Shown in pieces: positions 17,927 through 27,022 of a stretch of 64,000 nt of DNA (position 1 is its first letter; the number at the start of each line of letters is the position of its first letter). The notes under the pieces were generated by a model. It saw only the letters and a list, made by a program, of their open reading frames with translations, ran no database searches and was not told where the DNA came from. Source of the DNA: Algibacter_G agarivorans (GTDB lineage: Bacteria > Bacteroidota > Bacteroidia > Flavobacteriales > Flavobacteriaceae); NCBI RefSeq assembly GCF_039543245.1, contig NZ_BAABJJ010000010.1, forward strand, positions 87,648 to 151,647, written 5' to 3'. The translations under genes were made by a program, and so were the position numbers.

Positions 17927-19879
17927 CTATTGAACTGATTTAAAAACTTTAGAATTATTTTCTATAATACCTTTTGCTTTTTTGTAAATCTTGACTCTAG
18001 TATCGAATTTCTCGTATTCTGAATTATTAGACTTATACTCAGGTATTAAACTCTTCATTTTCATTACAATATTATTGTTTTGAAAACGATTTGTTATACA
18101 AAGTTCTTCAATTTCAGCCTTTATTCTGGCATATTCTAATTCTCTGGTTTTACTTATTAATATTTTTTTATGATAAGTAGATAAGGTGTTTTCACCATTA
18201 GCTAATAATTCCTCATATAATTTCTCCCCTGGTCTTAATCCAGTAATTTTAATATCAATGTCTTCGGGGTATCTTAAACCTGAAAGCTTAATCATATTCT
18301 TAGCTAAATCATAAATTTTTACAGATTCTCCCATATCAAAAATGAATATCTCACCACCTTTCCCCATAGTTCCTGCCTCAAGAACTAACTGAGAAGCCTC
18401 AGGAATAGTCATAAAGAATCTAGTAATATCTTTATGTGTCAAAGTCAAATCACTGCCAGCTTCGATTTGTTTTTTAAATAAAGGAATGACTGATCCATTG
18501 GAGCCTAGAACATTCCCAAAACGTGTCGTAATAAATTTAGTTTTACTCTCTTTTTGAAGACAACTAATGTAGATTTCTGCCATTCGTTTTGTAGCTCCCA
18601 TAACGCTAGTTGGATTAACAGCTTTATCTGTGGAAACAAAAACGAATTTTTTAACATTATAACGCGAGGCTGTATCTGCTAATAATTTTGTTCCGTTTAC
18701 GTTTATTTTTATAGCTTCATAAGGCGATTTTTCCATCAATGGCACATGCTTATATGCTGCAGCATGAAACACTATAGTAGGTTTGTATGTTTGAAAAATA
18801 GAGTCAATTCTAAGTCCGTCCCTAATATCAGCAACAATAGCTGCATAATTGTGCTTCCCGTCTCGCTTTAAATCTTGTTGCACGTCATAAAGCGCAGACT
18901 CTGCTTGATCTACTAAAATCAAATGTTTAACATCAAAGTTTGAAAGTTGTTTCACCAACTCACTCCCTATAGATCCAGCAGCTCCAGTAACCAATACAAC
19001 TTCGCCTCTAAATTCATTTAATAAATTAGGATTATCAATTTCAATTGGTGGTCGTCCTAACAAGTCTTCGATTTGTACTTTTTTAATTTGTTTAGCATTT
19101 AATTCGCCATTAATCCATTGTTCAATTGGTGGCACTTTTGTGATTTTAACATCTAAATCAATCAAACTGTCTATTAAATTAACCAACCGACTTGGCTTGA
19201 CTGTCTGGGATGCAACAATTATTTCATCAACATTATTAATTTCAATGTAATTTTTATCAATGTCTTGTGATAATATAATTTTGATTCCGTTTATTAATTT
19301 CCCTTGCTTTTTTACATCATCATCAATAAAATTGACAATATTAAACATATTTTTAGAGGAATTTAACAAAGCGTTATAAGTTATAATACCTGAATCACTA
19401 GCTCCATAAATTAAAATGTTTTTTGATGGATTAAATTGACTATTCAAATAATTATAGCTCAATTTGAAAAATAATCGACTTCCTGATAATGCAACAAAAC
19501 TTAACAAAGCATGCATAACTATTATTGAAATCGGTATTGTAAATCCTGGTACTACACCTGTAAGTCCATTTAACAAAATAACAAAAGCACTGGTTACAGA
19601 CATTAAAACTATAGATTTAAAAACGTTTACAACATCAGTAAACCCAGTATGTCTTATCACGCTTTTAAAAGAGCCAACTACTAAAAAACTTAGTGCGGAT
19701 ACAACCAAAACAAATGGAAGTTCTAAGAAAAATTGACTTAAATCAAAATTAAGGGTAAAGTTAAATCTTATAAAATAAGCTAGAAAGAATGTAGCCAAGA
19801 TTAAACATAAATCAACAGCAAAAACAACCCATTTAGAGGCATATTTTTGTGAATAATAGGCAAAGTAGTTATTTATCAT
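17927..19879 (-). CDS. Membrane-bound UDP-N-acetylhexosamine 4,6-dehydratase (FlaA1/CapD/PglF type)
   Basis: This 650-residue protein has four N-terminal membrane helices (about residues 17-140), a CoA-binding-like Rossmann linker (ILIYGASDSG near 153) and a C-terminal SDR domain. The NAD motif is VTGAAGSIGSE near residue 295, followed by AAYKHVPLME, STDKAVNPTSVMGATKR and FFMTIPEASQLVL. Family members such as PglF make UDP-4-keto-6-deoxy-GlcNAc. It overlaps the DegT aminotransferase by 4 nt, which fits consecutive steps toward a UDP-4-amino-4,6-dideoxy sugar. Full length, no damage. Confidence 0.93.
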   Translation of the reverse strand: MINNYFAYYSQKYASKWVVFAVDLCLILATFFLAYFIRFNFTLNFDLSQFFLELPFVLVVSALSFLVVGSFKSVIRHTGFTDVVNVFKSIVLMSVTSAFVILLNGLTGVVPGFTIPISIIVMHALLSFVALSGSRLFFKLSYNYLNSQFNPSKNILIYGASDSGIITYNALLNSSKNMFNIVNFIDDDVKKQGKLINGIKIILSQDIDKNYIEINNVDEIIVASQTVKPSRLVNLIDSLIDLDVKITKVPPIEQWINGELNAKQIKKVQIEDLLGRPPIEIDNPNLLNEFRGEVVLVTGAAGSIGSELVKQLSNFDVKHLILVDQAESALYDVQQDLKRDGKHNYAAIVADIRDGLRIDSIFQTYKPTIVFHAAAYKHVPLMEKSPYEAIKINVNGTKLLADTASRYNVKKFVFVSTDKAVNPTSVMGATKRMAEIYISCLQKESKTKFITTRFGNVLGSNGSVIPLFKKQIEAGSDLTLTHKDITRFFMTIPEASQLVLEAGTMGKGGEIFIFDMGESVKIYDLAKNMIKLSGLRYPEDIDIKITGLRPGEKLYEELLANGENTLSTYHKKILISKTRELEYARIKAEIEELCITNRFQNNNIVMKMKSLIPEYKSNNSEYEKFDTRVKIYKKAKGIIENNSKVFKSVQ

Positions 19880-21006
19880 AATTTGAGGGTGTTTATAATA
19901 TTATTAAGAATTCTAAATAAGTCATCTTGACTTAAGTTAGATCCACTTGGTAAACAAAGACCTTTATCGAAAAGCTTCTCTGATGTTCCATTAGTAAAAT
20001 GCAAATACTCTTTAAAAACGGGTTGCATGTGCATGGGTTTCCAAAGTGGTCTTGATTCTATGTCGTCTTTTAATAATTCTAATCTTATTTTTTCTCTAAG
20101 TTCGAATGATTCAGTCTCAATACAAGTAATCCATCTATTTGAGAAGAAATTTTCGGGTTCTTCTAAAAAAGTAATTTCTTTATATTGAGATAAATGCTGT
20201 TTGTAAAATTCAAAATTTTGTCTTCTAGCTTCCACTCTATCGTCAATCACTTCCATTTGCCCTCTACCAATTCCAGCTAATACATTACTCATTCTGTAGT
20301 TAAACCCAATGGATGAATGTTCATAATGTGGTGCATTATCTCTAGCTTGGGTCGATAAAAAAACAGCCTTTTCTTTTAGTTCTTTACTTTTAACAATTAA
20401 GGCGCCACCACCAGAAGTTGTAATTATTTTATTGCCATTAAATGAAAGTATTCCCATATCTGAAAGGGCACCACATTCTTTATTGAAATATCTACTTCCT
20501 AAGGCCTCAGCACTATCTTCAATAACCGGTATGCCATACTTTTCAGCTATAGCATTAATTTCATTCGCCTTATATGGCATGCCATACAAATGAACCGCAA
20601 TAATAGCTTTAGGTTTTTTATATTTTTCAATTCTATCTTTTATAGCTATTTCCAATAATTCTGGAGACATATTCCAAGTATCAGATTCACTATCAATGAA
20701 TATAGGTGTTGCGCCTTGATATATGATTGGATTAGCCGAAGCTGAAAATGTAAAACTTTGGCATAAAACTTCGTCTCCCTTCGACACATCAAGCAACTGC
20801 AAAGCCAAATGAATAGCAGCAGTTCCCGAACTTAGTACAGCCACATGTTTTTCACCTCCTAAATAGCTTTTCAAATCATTCTCAAAACCATCAACATTAG
20901 GTCCTAAAGGCGCTATCCAATTAGTTGTAAAGGCTTCAACAACAAATTTTTGTTCCGAGCCTCCCATATGTGGCGATGAAAGATATATTTTTGTTTTAGT
21001 CAACAT
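19876..21006 (-). CDS. DegT/DnrJ/EryC1/StrS-family sugar aminotransferase (PglE-like)
   Basis: This 376-residue PLP enzyme most likely aminates the 4-keto group made by the adjacent dehydratase. Motifs include the SGTAAIHLALQLL phosphate-binding start, EDSAEALGSRY, and the PLP lysine in LSFNGNKIITTSGGG. The C-terminal NRWITC and PLWKPMH stretches are typical of PglE/PseC-type members. It is the first gene of the export operon and overlaps CapD by 4 nt. The usual partners, an N-acetyltransferase (PglD) and a sugar transferase (PglC), are not next to it. Confidence 0.9.
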   Translation of the reverse strand: MLTKTKIYLSSPHMGGSEQKFVVEAFTTNWIAPLGPNVDGFENDLKSYLGGEKHVAVLSSGTAAIHLALQLLDVSKGDEVLCQSFTFSASANPIIYQGATPIFIDSESDTWNMSPELLEIAIKDRIEKYKKPKAIIAVHLYGMPYKANEINAIAEKYGIPVIEDSAEALGSRYFNKECGALSDMGILSFNGNKIITTSGGGALIVKSKELKEKAVFLSTQARDNAPHYEHSSIGFNYRMSNVLAGIGRGQMEVIDDRVEARRQNFEFYKQHLSQYKEITFLEEPENFFSNRWITCIETESFELREKIRLELLKDDIESRPLWKPMHMQPVFKEYLHFTNGTSEKLFDKGLCLPSGSNLSQDDLFRILNNIINTLKL

Positions 21007-21635
21007 TTGGATTAAAAAACTACAATTTAAAATTAACGCATAAGTTTACACCCATAGCTAAAAAACTATGCTTTATTAAAACATAAAATAATTTATTGGA
21101 TATTCCCTCTTGCATATGTAACAAAATCAATTATTATATTAATAACTTCAATTAATTTGTATTAAACGTTTTAAAAATATTTAAAATATAACCTAACTTT
21201 ATGAATCGGTTGTATTTGAGAGCTTTGAAATATGTTTAATTTACCTTTTAATACAATTAAATTAATCATGCTATTAATCAATTCAATTCTGTTTAATAAT
21301 GTAAATTTAGTAATTGTTTTAATGCAAAAAGAGTAGAATTAGGTTATTTCGCTAAAAGAGTTATTAAAATCGGTTAAGTGCATTTATGTTTTTTTAGAAC
21401 AGAATAAAATAGTAGATTGTCGATATCTAACACTATAAACCATTAATCGTAAAACCAACCAAGTACTTTGAATTTGCATACTTTATTTAATAAGCTTAAA
21501 TGAAGAATAATTAAAAGGAATAGTTTTAGAATAAACCAACTTCTGCATCATAACTAATCTTTTATTCTTTTTATAGATTTTCTGATTTTAATATTGCTTT
21601 TATAAAAAATATATACGTGCTTTACAAAAAAAAGC
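21007..21635. other. Divergent AT-rich intergenic region
   Basis: This 629-nt region lies between the minus-strand export operon and the plus-strand asparagine-synthase-like gene and must hold both promoters. It is very AT-rich with no frame that looks coding. A short inverted repeat (CATAG...CTATG) lies at about 21,053-21,070. A TGCTTT/AAAGCA hairpin could form across the asnB start around 21,620-21,638. No clear TAnnTTTG box with a paired -33 was found. Confidence 0.5.
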
Positions 21636-23441
21636 ATGTGCGGTATATACCTAACTAACATTCCATACGAAGAAAGTCTTGTAAAAGAAAAATTAGAATC
21701 TATTTCTTTTAGAGGCCCAGATTATACAGGTATAGAAAAAGTAAACAATCTAACGCTTGGACATCTTAGACTCTCTATTTTAGATTTAGATGCCCGGTCT
21801 CATCAACCTATGATTCATGAAAATATTCATATCGTGTTTAATGGTGAAATATACAATTATAAAGATATTAGGGCTGAATTATTAGCTAAAGGATATCTAT
21901 TTAAAACTGAAAGTGACACTGAAGTTCTTTTGATTGGATATAAAGAATGGGGAGAAGATGTATTGCAAAGGATAAATGGCATGTTTGCCTTTTGTATTTA
22001 TGATACAGCAAGTAATGAAATTTTCTCTGCAAGAGATAGGTTAGGTGTAAAACCATTTTATTATTATTGGGAAAATGGCCAATTCGAAATTTGCAGTCAA
22101 ATAAGACCTTTACTTAAAGATAAAAAAATTAATGAAGATGCAATTTCTATGTTTTTAGATTGTAAATTTATTCCTAGCCCATATACCATTGCCGAGAATG
22201 TTCATAAGCTTCCACCAGGAAATTTCATGAAAATAGATTTAAATTCTAAAGAATATAAAATTAAAGAATTTTGGAATTTAGATTATGTAAAAACCAGAAA
22301 CATTACTTATGAAGATGCAAAAAAAGAACTTCATGATTTATTAATAGATGCCGTAAAAATTAGACTTCAATCAGATGTTCCTATTGGTTCTTTTTTGTCG
22401 GGAGGTATTGATTCTGCATTAGTATCTAGTATCGCTGCAAAGATATCAGATACCCCTATAAATACTTTTTCTATAGGGTTTGACGACCCAGAGTATGATG
22501 AAAGTAAGATAGCTGAACAATTTGCGAGAATAATGGGTTCAAAGCACAAAACAACAATTTGTAGCTCTGAAGATATTTTAAAATTAATTCCAAAGCTTGT
22601 AGAAGTATATGACGAACCTTTTGCTGACAGTTCTGCTCTCCCCTCTTTGTTATTAAATTCAGTAACAAAAGAACATGTTACAGTAGCACTTTCAGGAGAT
22701 GGTGGCGATGAAAGTTTTATGGGTTATGATCATTTTGATTCGCTAATTAAAAATAAGTTTATTATAGATATTCCCTACCCCATCAGAAAGGTTTTATCAA
22801 GTTCCTTTCTTTTAAGAATGATAGGTCAAAACACATATAGAGTCAAAAATGCCTTAAGAACAAGAACTAGAAATGATTTCATAGAAAATATATTTTCAAG
22901 AAAAGGTTTTTTATTGAAAGAGAAGAAACAAGATTATATGAAGCATTATCAAGGCTATAAAAAATGGTCTTCAAATTTTTTGCAAAAAGCAGCCGATTTG
23001 AATATTAAACTATGGTTAGAAAATGATAGTAATGCTAAAGTAGACCGTGCGAGTATGGCTTATTCCGTTGAAGTTAGAAGCCCATTTATGGATTACAGAG
23101 TTATAGAGTTTGCTAGATCACTACCTATGTCGTTTCGTTATGAAAGTGGGAGACAAAAGAAAATATTAAGAGAGATCCTTAAAGAATATATTCCTGAAGA
23201 AATTTTTAATCAACCAAAAATGGGGTTTGCTCCGCCTATTGGTAACTGGATGCGACATGAATTAAAAGAAGAATTTATTTCTTCCCTTAATGATGATTTT
23301 TTAAACAAGGTTCCAAACTTAAATATTGTTAAGTTTAAAACTATCTTGAATGAGCACATGACAGAAAAACATGATCATACAGAAAATATTTGGAAAGTTT
23401 ATGTTTTGAGTAAGTGGTATAAAGAATTCGGGTTTAGATAA
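21636..23441 (+). CDS. Asparagine-synthase-like glutamine amidotransferase, copy 1
   Basis: The 601-residue protein has an N-terminal Ntn glutaminase domain beginning MCGIY (Cys2 nucleophile), with FRGPDYTG, LGHLRLSILDL and VFNGEIYNYK. The C-terminal synthetase domain carries the pyrophosphate loop SFLSGGIDSALVSS and ALSGDGGDESFMGYDHF. In surface-polysaccharide loci such proteins amidate uronic acids (WbtH in Francisella, WbpS in Pseudomonas). Housekeeping asparagine synthesis is possible, but two further paralogues in the same locus favour sugar amidation. It ends in a strong hairpin and is convergent with the lyase gene. Confidence 0.88.
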   Translation: MCGIYLTNIPYEESLVKEKLESISFRGPDYTGIEKVNNLTLGHLRLSILDLDARSHQPMIHENIHIVFNGEIYNYKDIRAELLAKGYLFKTESDTEVLLIGYKEWGEDVLQRINGMFAFCIYDTASNEIFSARDRLGVKPFYYYWENGQFEICSQIRPLLKDKKINEDAISMFLDCKFIPSPYTIAENVHKLPPGNFMKIDLNSKEYKIKEFWNLDYVKTRNITYEDAKKELHDLLIDAVKIRLQSDVPIGSFLSGGIDSALVSSIAAKISDTPINTFSIGFDDPEYDESKIAEQFARIMGSKHKTTICSSEDILKLIPKLVEVYDEPFADSSALPSLLLNSVTKEHVTVALSGDGGDESFMGYDHFDSLIKNKFIIDIPYPIRKVLSSSFLLRMIGQNTYRVKNALRTRTRNDFIENIFSRKGFLLKEKKQDYMKHYQGYKKWSSNFLQKAADLNIKLWLENDSNAKVDRASMAYSVEVRSPFMDYRVIEFARSLPMSFRYESGRQKKILREILKEYIPEEIFNQPKMGFAPPIGNWMRHELKEEFISSLNDDFLNKVPNLNIVKFKTILNEHMTEKHDHTENIWKVYVLSKWYKEFGFR

Positions 23442-23461
23442 AAATACCTAAACCCGAATTC
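23424..23461. terminator. Hairpin terminator overlapping the amidotransferase 3' end
   Basis: A perfect 14-bp stem (23,424-23,437 with 23,448-23,461) around a 10-nt loop contains the stop codon of the amidotransferase within the loop region. It is followed by an AT-rich stretch and lies between convergent genes, so it may serve both. Confidence 0.8.
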
Positions 23462-23480
23462 ACTATTTAAAAACATTTAT

Positions 23481-25334
23481 TTAATTATCAACAGAATTCA
23501 AAAACTCTTCTAAATCATTATATCCATCACCATCAGTATCTCCTTTACCATCTTTTGATAGGTCGCCAAACTTAGCCCTTTCCCAAATATCAGCCATTCC
23601 ATCAGCATCGGTATCATAACCTTCTGGTCTAGTTACACTAGTGTAAGTTGGGTTTGCACCAAATTTCGAATCTGATTGTAAATATAATGGCCTACTATTA
23701 TCATTTTGTATTTCGTCTACTGCCTGTATATCAATAGAATCACGCCAAAAATTAAGCGTACCATCAGCATTCAATGTTTGACACGCACCTACAGTTGGTA
23801 AAATTTCAGTTTTTAAGCTAGAAGCTGCCAGTATATTTGGAGCTAAACCTTGTAAGGTTTGTTGTATACTTGTAAACCATTCTGATTTTACAGGGTTTGT
23901 GTTTGTCGAACCAAAGCTATGCCATGCGGAAATATCATTTGTTTCAGAATATGCTGACATATCATAACTGCCATCAGGATTAGTTGAATATTCATTATTA
24001 TATAAATCTATTAAATTTCGGTCTATATGATTAAAACGACTATAAATATTTGGAGACATTGTTGTATTTGTTGCAATCATATAAATACCAGTAACTAATT
24101 TACCTGTAGAGCTATCATAGTTAAGTGCACTAGCCAAAGTATTGCTGCCACTTTGATAATAATTGCCAATATGATTTAAAGTGAAATCAAAACCATCTAA
24201 TCGTAGTGTTCTGTAACGCCAATTGTGAATAAGATTATTTATAACATCTAATTCCATATCACCCGCTCCTTTAGGGAATCTGTGACTCGTGTTTGAACTT
24301 GCATTCCTAAGAATTGAAACACTTCCATAAGGCGCGGAATCATTTGTACCTACAATCATTGCTGTCTTATTCTCAAAGAACAAACAATTTTGAATTGTTA
24401 TATTTCCATCATCTCCATTTCCACTTATATCAAGAGCTTCATCTTTTGCCCACGCAAAAGAACAATGGTCAACTATAACATTTGATGCTGCTTCAATAGT
24501 TATACAATCTCCATTGTCACTATCTTTACCATTTCTAAACCTGATGTTTCTGACAATAATATTATCTGAACCTCTATTCCACCAAAGTCTACCGCCTGTA
24601 ATTGTGATACCTCCATCGGGTGCTGTTTGCCCAGCAATCGTTACATCTCCATAACCACTGCCGAGTATAATTCTACTTTGCAAATTAATTTCACCAGAAA
24701 CATCAAAAACAATAATTCTTGAACCTTTAGTTTCAATGGCTTCTCTTAAACTACCTGGACCATTATCGCTTAAGTTAGTAACATGTATAACTTGACCGCC
24801 ACGTCCGCCAGTAACATAAGCACCAGCACCAAAAGCAGAAGGAAAAGCTTTTAATTCAGTAGCAATATTTTCTTCAATGGAATCAATCGTTATAGAAACC
24901 GTGGCTGTATCACAATTCTCAGAATTAGTGGCATCACATACGGTATAATCAAATGAATCATTTCCAGAAAAACCAGCATTTGGTGTGTATACTACAGTAT
25001 CGTCTAAAAAATTATCTGGTGTATCATTATTATTAATAGTTAAGACCCCATTAGATGGATTGGTGTTAGATAATATAATGCTTTCAGGTAAATTTATATC
25101 ATTAAGATAGGCTTCAATATCTACTGGTAGATGTTGCATTGTAATTACAGTATCATCTACTGTATCTATTGGAATAACTTCATCTTCAGTATTCGGAATT
25201 TCTTCTTCAGGCTCTTCTGCAATTATGGTAGATTCTTCTATCACGAATAATTCTTCATTATTGCATGATGGTAATAATAGTAAAAAAAATAAAATAAAGG
25301 TCAATAGTTTTGTGTTTACAAATAGGTGCTTCAT
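23481..25334 (-). CDS. Surface lipoprotein, pectate-lyase-like beta-helix with Ig-like domain
   Basis: This 617-residue protein has a lipoprotein signal (lipobox LPSC, cysteine near 24) and an acidic linker. An Ig/cadherin-like beta-sandwich follows at about 70-150 (VVYTPNAGFSGNDSFDYTV). A right-handed beta-helix at about 160-560 resembles polysaccharide lyase family 1 (GGRGGQVIHVTNL, GPGSLREAI, IAGQTAPDGG, VDHCSFAWAKDE). The tail near 575-615 has DTDADGMADIWE and DTDGDGYNDLEEF calcium-binding repeats like thrombospondin type 3. Expected role: beta-elimination cleavage of a uronic-acid polymer at the cell surface. It lies inside a locus predicted to build such a polymer. Exact substrate and catalytic residues were not confirmed. 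Confidence 0.83.
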   Translation of the reverse strand: MKHLFVNTKLLTFILFFLLLLPSCNNEELFVIEESTIIAEEPEEEIPNTEDEVIPIDTVDDTVITMQHLPVDIEAYLNDINLPESIILSNTNPSNGVLTINNNDTPDNFLDDTVVYTPNAGFSGNDSFDYTVCDATNSENCDTATVSITIDSIEENIATELKAFPSAFGAGAYVTGGRGGQVIHVTNLSDNGPGSLREAIETKGSRIIVFDVSGEINLQSRIILGSGYGDVTIAGQTAPDGGITITGGRLWWNRGSDNIIVRNIRFRNGKDSDNGDCITIEAASNVIVDHCSFAWAKDEALDISGNGDDGNITIQNCLFFENKTAMIVGTNDSAPYGSVSILRNASSNTSHRFPKGAGDMELDVINNLIHNWRYRTLRLDGFDFTLNHIGNYYQSGSNTLASALNYDSSTGKLVTGIYMIATNTTMSPNIYSRFNHIDRNLIDLYNNEYSTNPDGSYDMSAYSETNDISAWHSFGSTNTNPVKSEWFTSIQQTLQGLAPNILAASSLKTEILPTVGACQTLNADGTLNFWRDSIDIQAVDEIQNDNSRPLYLQSDSKFGANPTYTSVTRPEGYDTDADGMADIWERAKFGDLSKDGKGDTDGDGYNDLEEFLNSVDN

Positions 25335-25839
25335 GGTAATTAATTAGATTAGGGGGATTGTCAAATATATATACTTTAAAACGTTTTTATCTGTATTTCA
25401 TCGAAAAAATGTAATTTATTGTAGGCTAATACTTCAAATATGTATTTCGTCGATATTATAGATATTTACATTTGATTCATATACGGCGATTTTAGTAATA
25501 CGGACTATATTATTTATAAAAAAAGTTGATTTTATCGCAAAAATAAGTAGTTAATCGGATATTTTATAGTGCTTGTTAATAACTTGTAATAAAGATTTTT
25601 AGATATATCAAGCTTTTATATAGCAAAATATTCCCAAAATGAGATATTAGATCATCTTCACTAAAAGCGGATGTTAACTCCAAAAAATACAATGTAAGTT
25701 CAATTGAAAAAAACTACAAAAATTTAATTAAGGTTTTAACGAGTATTTTATACTATTCATCTCAAATTACTTTAACATTAATTTCTTTTTCACATATTTG
25801 TAATAAACAAAAAAATAACCCCTCAAATCTAAAAACAAA
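25335..25839. other. Divergent intergenic region before the UDP-sugar gene block
   Basis: This 505-nt AT-rich region has no coding-looking frame. It should hold promoters for the lyase lipoprotein (minus) and the epimerase block (plus). Its right end contains the 15-base string TTTTTCACATATTTG, which is shared with the next upstream region at 26,978-26,992. Confidence 0.5.
25786..25800 (+). promoter_or_regulatory. Putative promoter with shared 15-mer, -7 box CATATTTG
   Basis: TTTTTCACATATTTG ends 39 nt before the epimerase ATG and is repeated exactly upstream of the next gene. CATATTTG differs from TAnnTTTG at one base. No clear -33 element is seen. Confidence 0.42.
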
Positions 25840-26862
25840 ATGAAAATACTTGTAACCGGAGCCGCTGGATTTATTGGTTTTTACACATCAAAAGTTTTAA
25901 TAAACAAAGGGCACACTGTAGTTGGCTTAGATAATATAAACGATTATTACGACATAAATCTAAAATATGCCAGATTGAACGAATTAGGCATAGATAGAGA
26001 TAACGCTTCCATCTTTAATAATATATCTAAAAGCAAAAAGGAGGTAACCTTTTCATTTATTAGACTAAATTTAGAAGATCGGGAAGCGCTCCCAAAACTT
26101 TTTAAAGGTGAAAATTTCGATGTGGTTTGCAATCTAGCTGCCCAAGCTGGTGTTCGATATAGCCTAGAAAACCCAGAATCTTATGTAGATTCAAATTTAG
26201 TAGGTTTTTTAAATATATTAGAATGCTGTAGAAATTTTAGCATCAAACATTTAGTATATGCCAGTAGCTCTAGTGTTTACGGATTAAATAAAAAAATACC
26301 ATTTTCTACTGATGATAATGTAGATCATCCAATTAGTTTATACGCAGCCACAAAGAAGAGTAACGAATTAATGGCGCATACCTACAGTCATCTATTCAAA
26401 ATTCCAACTACAGGACTTCGTTTTTTTACTGTTTATGGCCCTTGGGGAAGACCGGATATGGCTATGTTTTTATTTACTGATGCCATAGTTAATAATAAAC
26501 CTATAAAAGTATTCAATTACGGAAAAATGGAACGTGATTTTACTTACATAGATGATATTGTTGGAGGTGTAGTTAGAATTCTGGAACACCCTAATAAAGA
26601 AAGAATAGAACAAAACGATTTATACAAAGTATATAATATAGGTAATAATAACTCTGTGAAATTATTAGATTTTATAAAAGAGATCGAAATAAACCTTGAA
26701 ACCGAGGCTGAAAAGAATATGCTGCCTATACAACCTGGTGACGTTGAACGCACCTGGGCAAATGTAGACGATTTAATACATGATTATGATTACAAACCAA
26801 ACACCTCTATAAGTCATGGTGTAAAAGCGTTTGTTGATTGGTATAAAACATATTATAAATAG
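25840..26862 (+). CDS. UDP-glucuronate 4-epimerase-like NAD-dependent epimerase
   Basis: This 340-residue extended SDR has the NAD motif VTGAAGFIGFYTSK and the subfamily mark GLDNINDYYDINLKYARL. It also has the NLAAQAGVRYSLENP segment, catalytic SSSSVYG and YAATK (YxxxK), and FTVYGPWGRPDMA. Those segments are characteristic of UDP-glucuronate 4-epimerases that supply UDP-galacturonate for capsules. Together with the UDP-glucose dehydrogenase at 28,016 it would give UDP-GlcA and UDP-GalA. It is separated by 160 nt from the next epimerase and has its own putative promoter. Confidence 0.9.
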   Translation: MKILVTGAAGFIGFYTSKVLINKGHTVVGLDNINDYYDINLKYARLNELGIDRDNASIFNNISKSKKEVTFSFIRLNLEDREALPKLFKGENFDVVCNLAAQAGVRYSLENPESYVDSNLVGFLNILECCRNFSIKHLVYASSSSVYGLNKKIPFSTDDNVDHPISLYAATKKSNELMAHTYSHLFKIPTTGLRFFTVYGPWGRPDMAMFLFTDAIVNNKPIKVFNYGKMERDFTYIDDIVGGVVRILEHPNKERIEQNDLYKVYNIGNNNSVKLLDFIKEIEINLETEAEKNMLPIQPGDVERTWANVDDLIHDYDYKPNTSISHGVKAFVDWYKTYYK

Positions 26863-26977
26863 CTAATTACAAGTTGTATACCTGCTTTTTACCGATTAAA
26901 CTCATTTAATAATTAACACTATGATTTTAATCGTGGAAAACGTTAACTTAGTATAATAATCGTACATATATAAATAA

Positions 26978-26992
26978 TTTTTCACATATTTG
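26978..26992 (+). promoter_or_regulatory. Putative promoter, second copy of the shared 15-mer
   Basis: The string is identical to 25,786-25,800. It ends 30 nt before the ATG at 27,023, a spacing that favours that ATG over the TTG at 27,002. Confidence 0.42.
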
Positions 26993-27022
26993 CGGTAGAT
27001 ATTGACAATAAACCCAAATTTA

